This document shows, in pieces, positions 23,406 to 33,235 of a stretch of 64,000 nucleotides of DNA (its first letter is position 1; each line of letters begins with the position of its first letter). Under the pieces are notes generated by a model. The model saw only the letters and a program-made list of their open reading frames with translations, searched no databases and was not told the DNA's origin. The translations under genes were made by a program, and so were the position numbers. The stretch is from Haliclystus octoradiatus. Lineage: Eukaryota; Cnidaria; Staurozoa; Stauromedusae; Haliclystidae. The stretch spans positions 26,351,037 through 26,415,036 of the forward strand of contig OU744447.1 of the NCBI GenBank assembly GCA_916610825.1, written 5' to 3'.

Positions 23406-24080
23406 TTACTTTTCTAATGAATCTGAAAAGACTTGATGACCGTAACTATCACTGATTGTTTTGCAGGGTCTCAATTCTTTTAGGTAGAATTTTTTGAATA
23501 CGCAATCCGATTTCCAAGAAGCAGTTCGTAAAATGTCATGAATAGGTACACTATTAGAATATGCTTTACTAGTCGACGCCGATCTAATGCTATGTGGTCT
23601 AAAGATGCTAACGTCTATACCTGAATCTTTCATCACTTTCCGGATCCAATGTGATATTGTATTTTTAGTTATTGATTTGTAAGGTTTAATAAAACTGGTA
23701 AATAAACTTCAGTCCCGACGCAGTTTGCTTGTTTTTTCGGTATAGTCCTGTATATGAGAGTCGCACGGATTGTAAGGTCTTCATTGAATTTTTCAAACTT
23801 CAACTGAGGCTGCATTACCCCTGGTTTGGATTGTTTAACTAATTCGCGAATTGTAAATGTGATAGCAATAGCAATTACCAAACTATTGTCAAAACTTACC
23901 AAACTGATCAGTCGTACCTAAGTAGTCTAGAATCATAAACGATATAGTTGAAATCTTTGTCCCGTCACTAATGCAATGAGCATAACGGTTTTCAGAGTCA
24001 ATTCCTTCAACGATAATAATTTTTGGCTCTTTCGTAGCTCTCAAATGTCGCAGTACGATTGAAGTATCCCATGTATTACT
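23406..24080 (-). pseudogene. DIRS tyrosine recombinase, C-terminal part
   Basis: Minus-strand frames 24179-23889 (only below 24080), 23902-23669 and 23636-23406 read NTWDTSIVLRHLRA, then a mid-region FTIRELVKQSKPGVMQ, and the catalytic C-terminus FRPHSIRSASTSKAY...ASWKSDCVFKKFYLKEL. HSIR supplies the His and Arg of the HxxR box, and the Tyr of FKKFY is the expected nucleophile. The enzyme would integrate the circular cDNA without target duplication. The fragments are in different frames (shifts near 23895 and 23640). The N-terminal part lies beyond the inserted element, at 27547-27990. Confidence 0.88.
24073..24080. repeat. Target site duplication, left copy (GTATTACT)
   Basis: GTATTACT here is repeated exactly at 27547-27554, at the other edge of the GC-ended transposon. 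Confidence 0.85.
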
Positions 24081-27000
24081 CCCGGGGGGGTAACTCAGAA
24101 ACTTCAGGTACGGGGGGTGCCAATTTGAATTCAGAAATACCCCCACAAAAATTTTTTTATTCTTAAATTGATACCTCAAATATTTTTTTCACTCCAAAAT
24201 GTATACCCCAAATATTTTTTTCAGTACGCACATTTTATAATTGATCTACATTATATATATTATACATTGTGTCATCTTTTATTGTTCATGAGCAGCAGAA
24301 CAAGTTTCCAAGTGATTTGTGAAAGTAAGATGTAATCTGCTCGTGAAGTGTAGTTGGCAAAAGAGAGAAACAGGCCTTGCAAGCGCATTCATTGACAGTT
24401 TTTTCCTCTTTTTAATCCTCAAGTTAGATTGTGACTAGAGCAGTAAAAAATGTACAAATCCGGGACAAATAATCCTCAATATGACAGTGCTAAGTTCTAG
24501 TAGCCTATTACCTTAAAATAAAAAATGTAGTAATATTAAATGCCTGGTAGTGCTGTTCTTTGTGCCTGCTTTTCTCAAATGAAAAAAGCAGGTAGATCCA
24601 TAAAACAAGAAAACGGCCACTGCATATCAATTGATTTTCAAATCATGTTGTCCTTGGTTCAATAATAAATTTTGAATACAATAATGAAGTAATCTTCAAT
24701 TGAACTCACTCAAAGCTAGCGTAACTATTGCATACACAATCAGTTCTTTTAGAGGTTCCACATTTCATAAATCTAAATAATTTCTTTCTGTTGTGTAATA
24801 GAGAAAAAAAGTTTTGTTTTAATTTAAAGTGTTCAATGTTTATAAGACATTGCCCCGGTCTTTGCATCATAGTGATCATACCTTTCATCTTGCTGCCTCC
24901 CGTGTAGTAGCCCACCCCACCCTACCGATCTATCCTTCCTTCCATCTTCCAATCAAGCTAATCGAAATTGCAGATATCATGGGGTTTGCTCCCGGGTTTG
25001 CTGATTCCTGATTGTAGGCCTGCTTAATTCTATGTTGAATTTAGTGACATTTTTAATGATATAGGTTATCTTACGTATCCAGGGTCCGATCCAGGGAAAT
25101 CACTTTCGAAGATCTCCACTCAGAATTCATATACCAGTTCACTTAGCACCAATATAATGTCACTATAGCTCATAGTACGGACCATCAGGATTAAGCATCA
25201 GCAACAAAAAACACGAAAATATTTCCGACGGCTACCATTTCGGATATACCTCCCTGCCATGTAAATGACTGCAAAACTGCTGAATCGGCACAAATCAAAA
25301 TTACTAAAAATGACTCAAAAAATGGAGATAGTGTAATTGAAAACGAAACTAAACTTTTACTCAAATTATCAACGTTAGCCTACAAGAACAAGAGGTCAAA
25401 CTTCTTATTATAACTTTGAACAATTATAGATCATTGGATTCAGGAATACTATTTACAAATTTTCAAATACAATAATCATTGATGATTGATATATATCAGA
25501 CAACACATGAAAAAGAAGATAGAGCCAGCTTACAACAAGCATAGGCCTAGCTCAGCCTCATTCACTCGCCATAAGTTAATGATTCTTTTCTTCAAATCAG
25601 TCTTCAAATGGCAAAATTATATCAAAACAAACATAAATATTATAGAAGAACACACTGGACACTGGTTACTATACTTTCTGAATCCATATTATTTATTAAT
25701 TATTTGCTCAGCCATGCTATATTGGAATGTTGTTATGACATCACAGGTGATAACATAATTTATCACAGTGCAACTCAAACGAAATGTTGCTTTAGTTCGT
25801 CTATGTAGTAGCCGAAATATTGTCAATAGGTACCAGTTTCTACATACATATTTGTTGATTTGCAAACATGCAAACCTTTGTATAAACTGGCGTAGTGCCA
25901 ATAATCGAGCCATCGCGTATTTGCGGGCGCGTCAAAATCACACAAGTCACGCAAAAATACTAACATTTTGAAGCAAAATAGACTATTTATAATAAAAAAG
26001 CATTATCAATCATCCCAACCCAGCCAATTCTGTTATCTTGACATGAAACGAAACATAGAAATGGTGTTAGATTTTAGTTACCTTCTAAGAAATTCCCCTC
26101 CAAGCTTGTCAAACATCGTCAATTTTTAAACTCATCAACAAGGGTTTGTATGACCAAGTAAAATATCGCGTGTTGAATCGCGAGCAAAATATCAAGATAA
26201 CGTTGAGTATAGTGAAAGGAAGTCATCAACCCAGTTAGTTCCTGGTAGGGAAATCTATGATTGGCCAGTTTTTATTTATTTTTAGATATTAATGTGAGTA
26301 AAATTCCCCTCCGAGGCATTTTCCTACAGTGAACTGGCATTATCCTTCTTGCTCGCCATTGTTCTAGCCATGTCGTCACGGCATTTCACACATCTCCGCG
26401 ATGCAAGAAATGATATTCACACTCGGTGTTTGTTTGTTGTTGTTTTTGAGATTACTGTTTCCATGTTAAAGATCATAATAAATTTACAGAATTTATACTT
26501 TTCAGTATAGCGACTCAATATGAAATATTTTAATAATAAGCCGTTTTGATATTTTACATAAAATCTACCCGTCCATGCTTTTGTAAATAGTTTAACTTAA
26601 ATTCTGTATAGCATGCTATGGACAATGTTTATGTCGAATAATAAAACATTTGAATATTTTATAACTGTATATCAAAGTTTTCAAGCTGACATATCAAACC
26701 GAGAACGAAAAATAAGCTTGGTAATTGACCATTTCTTCGACAACGCCACAATGACCTACGCTTTTAAAGTAAACAGTCAATAATATGTAACCACTCGGAA
26801 TAAACCCAACACGAGTGTATAATTATGTTAAATGATTTATTTCTTTTGAATTGCGATACTCTCCTATGTCTTTCAAATAATCTAAGCATGCATATAAATT
26901 TAAAACAAATATTTCCATCTTCTTGTTCATAACAATAACAGATGACGCCATTTTGTATTACCAACATGTGAGAGACTTAGAGCAATCGCACGCGTTATTT

Positions 27001-27546
27001 TTTCAAGACATGCGCAATGTAAAGTGGCCCCATTATAGGCACTACGGTCTATAATGGCTACTTTACAATGATACACATCCGGGTACACCTATTAATTTCT
27101 ATTGAATTCAACCTTCAAAGAAATGTCACCTCCCTTTTCTCCCTTCAGCAGTCAGTATTCTCTAATCTCATAATTGGTCGATATAGACAGGTATTCATTG
27201 TACCTATTAATCTGCATATAGAAATAATGGGCTATGACTAACATTGTCTGTTATCTATATTTTACATCAAACATAATAAGGCTGATAATTTGTATTCACG
27301 GTTGATATAAATACTATCAGTAACAGAAAGAAAATAATACGCTAATGCGAAGAAAGTATTTTACGCTTTTTAAACAATATATTTAAATGAATACCCCCAA
27401 ATAATTTCAATCTGAAAAACAGCCCCCCAAAAAGTTTGAAAACTCTGAAATGTATACCCCAAAAATTTTCAAAAATCCTGAAAAGGTACCCCCAAGAATT
27501 GGCACGTCCCCGTATACCAACCATATGGAGTTACCCCCCCCCCGGG
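24081..27546. mobile_element. 3.47 kb transposon with CCCGGGG... termini, KDZ/Zisupton-like by its ends
   Basis: The left end begins CCCGGGGGGGTAACTC. The right end, in reverse complement, begins CCCGGGGGGGGGGTAACTCC. Both continue inwards with related GGTATAC, CGGGG and TGCCAATT blocks and several spaced GTATACCCC-AAA motifs (24110-24230 and 27380-27520), a GC-rich signature in AT-rich DNA. It is flanked by the exact 8-bp duplication GTATTACT. It interrupts the DIRS recombinase frame cleanly. The interior shows no transposase, only short ORFs, so it is non-autonomous or eroded. An 8-bp duplication fits hAT, P or the Kyakuja-Dileera-Zisupton group. I lean to the last because of the termini, from memory of such repeats. 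Confidence 0.82.
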
Positions 27547-27990
27547 GTATTACTATATCGGGGTAAGCTTGGGCCTGTTTGATAAACTGCTTTGATGAAA
27601 TTGTTAATCAAAGGATGTGTACCCGCGAGTTGATCCCCCAGCTGAATAATCGAAGACACCGCACATCAAGCAGTATTCATGGTACTATAGCCTAAACCTT
27701 CATCATATATTTTTGTTGAAAAATCGATCATAAATGGTATAGTTAGTCTAATGGGATCACTACCCCATCCACAGCAAAAACTAGACCATTTTTGAGGTAG
27801 GTTTGGTATTGCGCCTTTGTGCTCTGTCTCCAGCAGAGCAATAATATCCATGATCCTTGAAGGAGCGTCTGATAAGAGAAAAGCCATTAACTTCAGTTTT
27901 GTTCCCAATGGATGTAATTTTATCTGTTGAAAAGGTAGTGTTATTAAGTTTTTGTTTCTTGGAAGTAAAATTGGATTCCGAATTGGCAAT
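27547..27990 (-). pseudogene. DIRS tyrosine recombinase, N-terminal part
   Basis: Reading leftwards, LLPRNKNLITLPF...HPLGTKLKLMAFLLS (27960-27870) is the linker between RNase H and the recombinase. After stops, HPLINNFIKAVYQ...LPRYSNT follows, up to the insertion at 27547. The next codons (WDTSIVL) are at 24072 and below, on the other side of the transposon. Stops and a frame change near 27950 show that the copy is dead. Confidence 0.8.
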
Positions 27991-28424
27991 CGTAGTAGTT
28001 TCGGGAACCAGGCTTGAGTCTCCCAGCAGGTGTAATTAATACTAGTTTGGCCTCGTCTTCTTCGACCTTCTGAAGTACTATTGGTATAAGGCTAAATGAT
28101 GGAAAAGCATAGTAAAAAACATTCTTACACCAAGTGAATGATAGTGAGTCTACTGCTATTGCTTCAGGGTTCGGTTGCCATGAGACATACCTATCAATTT
28201 GCTTATTCAAGAGAGAGGAGAATTGATCTATTGTGGGCTTTCCTATTTTCTTGAAAATATTAATGCATACATTGGTATCTAGTTTCCATTCTGTCTGGTC
28301 ATTAAATATTCGGGACACCTTGTTAGCTTCCTTATTTTCAACTCCTGGAATGTGTGCCGAAGTTACCCAAATATTTTTTGATATACACCATTTCCAGATA
28401 TTACGTGTAATGTTATTACAAACG
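27944..28424 (-). pseudogene. DIRS RNase H C-terminal region
   Basis: NIWKWCISKNIWVTSAHIPGVENKEANKVSR followed by FNDQTEWKLDTNVCINIFKK...FSSLLNKQIDRYVSWQPNPEAIAVDSLSF is the characteristic block after RNase H in DIRS1-type pol. The sequence carrying the middle catalytic Asp (TDN), present in the plus-strand copy at about 28970-28990, is missing here, apparently by a deletion at about 28424. The frame ends at 27944, with the recombinase linker in another frame. Confidence 0.85.
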
Positions 28425-28614
28425 ATTGTTATAGTTTTTACATAACGATTTTAGTCCATAGATCATTGCTAATAATTCAAGGGCATTGATGTGATACAAT
28501 TTTTCCCCTTGTGTTCACCTACTACCTGTAGTTATTTGATTTTATTAGAAGTAAGCACCCCATTCTGATTGAGAAGCATCTTTTTTTAAAGTGAACGCAA
28601 TTGGGCCCTTGGTG
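28424..28614 (-). repeat. Left arm of an inverted DIRS duplication
   Basis: This arm is the reverse complement, with scattered changes, of 28777-28966. Both encode KKDASQSEWGAY and KLYHINALELLA of DIRS RNase H. The 162-base spacer (28615-28776) belongs to the minus-strand copy (GDITWWIKNATTN and upstream). The arrangement could arise from head-to-head insertion or an inverted duplication during reverse transcription. Confidence 0.85.
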
Positions 28615-28776
28615 ATTTCCCGTTTGTTAGTGGTTGCATTTTTAATCCACCATGTAATATCACCCTTCGCTGATTTTGACAATTGAATAAAACTACCATA
28701 ATCCCTTTTGCCTTACGCAATTGAGAAGATTTTTCAAGTTCTAGTTCCTGGTAGTAAAGTTTCCAAGGGACCATTT

Positions 28777-29000
28777 GCACCAAGGGAATTGAGTTCACTT
28801 TAAAAAAAGATGCTTCTCAATCAGAATGGGGTGCTTACTTGGATCAAATAACTACAGGTAGTAGGTGGACACAAGGGGAAAAATTGTATCACATCAATGC
28901 CCTTGAATTATTAGCAATGATCTATGGACTAAAATCGTTATGTAAAAACTATAACAATGTACATACCAGGGTATTGACTGACAATACGACAGCCATGACA
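28777..29000 (+). pseudogene. Second DIRS RNase H fragment, inverted relative to the first
   Basis: The plus-strand frame gives KKDASQSEWGAYLDQITTG, then LYHINALELLAMIYGLKSLC and VLTDNTTAMTYIQ. This carries the first Asp, the Glu of ALELLA and the Asp of TDN expected in RNase H. It ends at a stop near 29021, shortly before a MITE at 29049. It retains the TDN block that is deleted from the minus-strand copy, so the two copies are not simple mirror products of the present sequence. Confidence 0.8.
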
Positions 29001-29048
29001 TACATACAAAATAGTAAGTAAACCGCTTGTTGTTTATGAATTCTTTAA

Positions 29049-30077
29049 AGGGACTATGTGGACCGGCGTCCCTTATGGATTTTTTCTTTTGTGTAAATTT
29101 TATTGTACGTCACTACATCGTCTTCGCATCTTGGTCGGTTGGATTGAAAGCTGCGAGGATAGCAAAACCAACATAAATGGCCTAAAAATTTATTTCTATT
29201 TCATAGTTAACTTCAATTTTGCAAGAAAGATCTTAAGGACAGGAATCAATATTAATACACAAATTGCATGTATTAAGGGCCTACCGCATTTTATGGTTGT
29301 GCAGGCTATATTTTAAGTCAGAAAAAATACGAGAACAAAACAAGTCAGCACGAAAGCGTAAACATCTTTTTATTATTCAACAATTCCAAAGAAGACCAAG
29401 TCAACATTAAGTTTAACAAGTCCAGTAAATTGTACAGTATGCTAACGATTGACAAATTGACACTATTCACAAATGTTGATCAATATACATATAAGTAATG
29501 TAGTAAACATCTTTTGGAAATATGATTACAATTTCAATTAGAATAGGCTAGCCGATTAATCTACGAAGCACTGGTAGCAATATCACAACATAAAATTACC
29601 TTGATTACATTATCCAGATAATAAATCATTTTATAAAATGACCAGAGCAAATCGAGAGTCTGAAGGACTCGCAGAAATTTGTTGTTTCCTTTTGTGAAAT
29701 TTCAAACACACGCATACTGTCATTGCATTTGCATGGACAGATTTCTGTAGCACAGTAGCTGTAGCTTTGAGCTGAAGCCATGTTTCCGCTTCACATACTT
29801 CTGATCTTTACTTTCTATCACTTCTCTTCTATCTTTCCCTTTGATTGCGTCGATAAATAATGTTTACAATAAGTGGGCATACCATGAAATATTAAAATCA
29901 GATCGCAATGATATTAATTCAAGAAAACTAGTCAGCGCCGTGGCAAAATACACGAGGCAAGATGGAGCTTTCCATAAACATTGAACACCAAACAGAAGAA
30001 GACAGCTAACATGAAAACGATTATTGAAAAGTGAACGCATTTTTCAATAAATTAGTCCGCCGGTCCGCATAGTCCCT
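29049..30077. mobile_element. 1.03 kb MITE flanked by TTAA
   Basis: The termini are inverted repeats: AGGGACTATGTGGACCGGCG on the left and, in reverse complement, AGGGACTATGCGGACCGGCG on the right, a single mismatch over 20 bases. TTAA lies immediately outside both ends (29045-29048 and 30078-30081). A TTAA duplication is typical of piggyBac and Kolobok-type transposases. The interior has no coding capacity, so it would depend on a transposase made elsewhere. Confidence 0.9.
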
Positions 30078-30119
30078 TTAACGAAGATGTGCATTGTGCA
30101 GATTATTTCTCTGTCAAAT

Positions 30120-30370
30120 ATGTCCAATATTGAAGTAGTTTGTCAATTGTTATAAAACCAATCATATTGCGTAAAGCAAGGACAGGCTTGGGTTTCGTCC
30201 AATCAAATACATGCTTTATTCTGCAGTCTGCAGTTTGACATTTTCTATGTCTCGATTGTTGCAAAGTTTGTCAATTGTTATCGAAGAGAATCAAAATTTC
30301 CATCTATAACCAATCAGACGCTATACAGAAATCATGCCAATTGTTATCAAAGTAGGTCAATTGTTAAAGC
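30120..30370. repeat. Cluster of TCAATTGTTA motifs
   Basis: TCAATTGTTA occurs after TTTG at about 30147 and 30269 and again at about 30358, with CCAATTGTTATCAAAG near 30339. The copies are spaced unevenly within 220 bases. Function is unknown. They could be remnants of a tandem repeat or protein-binding sites. Confidence 0.4.
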
Positions 30371-30529
30371 CTCTGATCATTACCTAATCACAGTGGATTG
30401 AGATCGGTTGATTGATGCAGCCTGTTCAGTTGAATAAGTGTCGGGAGCGATGACGTTTGGAATTTCATTTTCAATTGAGAAAAGACCATACTTCATATAG
30501 ACATGCTCCATCATTATAGTCAAATCATG

Positions 30530-31470
30530 GCAGAATATCTCATGCAGATAACAATATTACGTCATGATTGCCTCATATCAAATGAAAAGGTACGTTTGTC
30601 AATTGACATACAAGACCCCCCTCTATCCGGGCCTGAATCAAACCATCCACCAAGCATCATAGAACAAATCCCACCAGCCATCAACAAAAAACTGTAAGAC
30701 CTCTCAAATAATGCAGAAACATTCAAATATTCAGTAAATCAAAGGATCAATACAAGATATACAAGACCCCCCTCTATCCGGGCCTGAATCAAACCATCCA
30801 CGAAGCATCATAGAACAAATCCCACCAGCCATCAACAAAAAACTGTCAGACCTCTCAAATAATGCAGAAACATTCAAATATTCAGTAAATCAAAGGATCA
30901 ATACAAGATAGACTTAAAATCAAGCGGACATAAAAGTAGCCTAACGTACATACCACAACATCTAATAGGGGTAAAATGAACAGAGGAAGGCAAGTAATAT
31001 GGTCCAACCTACCCTATAACAAAATGTAAAGACTAACATCGGAAAAACATTTTTAAAAAATAATCTATAATCAAGAAACACTTTCCAAGAACGCATTCCT
31101 TCCACAAAACATTCAACCTCAATAAAGTGAAAATCAGCTACAGCGGTACAAAAAGCATGAAGACGATAATAAAAAGCCACAATAACAAAATAATCAACAA
31201 CCAACAACAAGAAACACCCAACGCGATCAAATATGTAATTGTCGAAAAAGAGAATTATGCCCAATAAATAATAAGTGCCCCAAAGCATTGTGTATAGTGC
31301 TACAATCACAACAAATAAAGACCAAGAAGGGCAAAACTACATTGGACTAACGTCACTAACTGAAAAAACACTCAAGACGCGCTACAATCAACACGCGCAC
31401 TCATTCAGAAACACAAAAGGCATCAATTATACAGAGCGTTCAAAGTATATATGGCACCTAAAATAAAACA
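30530..31470 (+). pseudogene. Penelope-like element C-terminal part with GIY-YIG endonuclease
   Basis: PPSIIEQIPPAINKKL and the following block (30640-30740) match the linker after RT in Penelope-like proteins. Farther on, after frame shifts, come HKTFNLNKVKISYSG and the frame 31275-31466 with IVYSATITTN...NYIGLTSLTEKTLKTRYNQH and SKYIWHLK. That last frame is a GIY-YIG nuclease core (Tyr, YIG, the Arg of TRYNQH, and the ELSKYIW-like Glu region). GIY-YIG nucleases nick the target for these elements. Multiple stops and an internal 151-base tandem duplication make it inactive. The RT part that would precede it is not adjacent. Confidence 0.85.
30610..30911 (+). repeat. 151-bp tandem duplication inside the Penelope-like fragment
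   Basis: The segment starting ACAAGACCCCCCTCTATCCG at 30610 is repeated from 30761, with almost no differences (for example ACCAAGC/ACGAAGC and CTGTAAG/CTGTCAG). The near identity means the duplication is recent or corrected. An assembly artefact is possible. Confidence 0.93.
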
Positions 31471-31479
31471 TCGAAGAAT

Positions 31480-32380
31480 ATTACATCAAATGATCAATCA
31501 CAACATCACATACTATGAAAAACGCTTACTTAATAAAAAAAAAACAGAAATAATATCAAAATGTAGACATCAAAATAAATTTTACTTGTCAAATTTTGAA
31601 ATGTAGCCACAAATTATCACCGGAACCACTAGCAATAAATATCCGTCATTCGTAATATGTAAACAATAGCGTGATAAATAATAGCACTCCGATTGTATGT
31701 ATCCTGAAGGTATGGTGTATGATTTTCATCGAATAGTTTGCCTGATCATCGCCTTGGCGTGAAACTTTGAGTAGCAAACATGACTGTCTTATTTTTGACT
31801 TCATATTTTATACATTAAAGATCAGTATATAAACTTTATAAGGGAAGCCTCAAATTACCTAAGTCGAAAAATTTAGATGATTTGAAAATACAAAATAGGT
31901 GATGTAGACCACCCAAGCATAAGCATCAATTTTTTAATTTGCTAAAAGGCACCCCTCAAGCATTCACTACATATTATCAAATTTAAACTGCTTAGATATT
32001 ATGTCCTGTGGGATCATGAAGTCCATACGTTGCCAAAAAAGATACAGATATAGATTAGTTTCAACAGTTAGAATAGTGCTTTGGTGAAATGGCTTGATGA
32101 AAAGTTGTTTTTACTGGTGCTACTTTAATGAATGTTTTTTCATTCGATTTGCATTTCAGCTAATCACAGTTTTTCCTCGAATAATTTTTTTATGTAAACA
32201 TTACATGTGGCTTCATTGTAGTTTTAACTCCACCTGTTGTTTTGTTTATTATACAATTCATATTTCAGTCTAGTTTAGAATAACATAATGAAAAGGTGAA
32301 TAAGGCATAATTGCTACCAATGATCTAAATAAACCATTAAACGCGAACTAGGTCATGACCATGTCATGATTGAGAACCAA
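31480..32380. other. No gene seen upstream of the PAN exon
   Basis: The first ~150 bases may be 3' Penelope-like sequence. The rest is AT-rich and probably includes regulatory DNA for the exon at 32421. Confidence 0.4.
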
Positions 32381-32386
32381 ATCTGG

Positions 32387-32392
32387 TATAAA
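32387..32392 (+). promoter_or_regulatory. Possible TATA box
   Basis: TATAAA lies 29 bases before the ATG of the PAN exon. If it is used, the 5' leader would be only a few bases, so it may instead be chance AT-rich sequence. Confidence 0.3.
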
Positions 32393-32420
32393 TTTGTTAT
32401 AATGAAAAGGATATCCTGAG

Positions 32421-32753
32421 ATGAAGCTCTTCAAAGTAATAACGATGGCTACGATCTTAATATTAATGTCTTGGCACTCTGCAATGTCTGAATCCTGTAC
32501 CAATTATTGGGATAGTAATGATTACATTGGAAGATACTTTGCCAAAACCAACATATCAAGCACTTCAATCCTTATCCAAAAACGTACTGACAGTGTATTC
32601 GAATGCGCATATACATGCACAATGAACACAGAATGTATCGCTGTAAGCTTTAACACAGAAATCTTCATTGAAAATTGCAAGCTTTATAATCTGGTACATG
32701 TTCACAGATACTTTGTGATTGATGAAAGATCAATAGTGATTCTTCAATTACCT
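32421..32753 (+). CDS. First exon: signal peptide plus PAN/apple-like domain
   Basis: The exon begins with an ATG and encodes a hydrophobic leader (residues 1-23, core ITMATILILM, likely cut near SAMSES). A domain with cysteines spaced as in PAN/apple modules follows: C26, FECAYTC, then TECIAVSFN and ENCKLYN. PAN modules bind proteins or sugars outside the cell. A strong donor CCT|GTAAGT ends the exon at 32753 in phase 0. Reading on into the intron would give only VSARTHRKCQ. Later exons are not obvious. The LINE at 32.9-37.0 kb would lie in the first intron. The terminal exon at 46176 is on the same strand, but its phase does not fit a direct junction. Confidence 0.65.
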
Positions 32754-33235
32754 GTAAGTGCACGTACTCATAGGAAATGTCAATGATTCTCCTTAGTTAA
32801 GCTATCATTCTAGTGATTAATAGTACATTTATGCTACTTGCGAAATAATATGTGTAGAACTTGATATAGACATAGAGAATGACATGAATTTTTCATTCAG
32901 TGTGTGTGTGTGTGTGTATAATTTTATTTCGATTCGTAACCAAAATGAGCAAATGCTCGTTTATACATTGATACGAATTTAAATGTAAGTTATTAATTAT
33001 AATATTGTAAATTAATAGAAATAATGATAAGGATAATAGTATTAATAATATAATAATAATTTTTATTTTTATTTTATTATTTTATTATTTTATTATTTTT
33101 TTTATTTTTTTTATTTTTTTTTTTTCGTTTTTTTCTTTCGTTTTTTGAACGAGACAAGTTCCATAATTATGCTAATTGTATTATATTTATGAGGAGAATG
33201 CTAGTGTTTTTGATATATATAACATTATAATCTAA

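Noticed and set aside
30120..30370. CRISPR-like spaced repeats (TCAATTGTTA)
   Set aside because: The units are 10 bases, unevenly spaced, and the genome is eukaryotic.
30962..31309. 115-codon minus-strand ORF
   Set aside because: It lies antisense to the Penelope-like coding region, which explains its openness.
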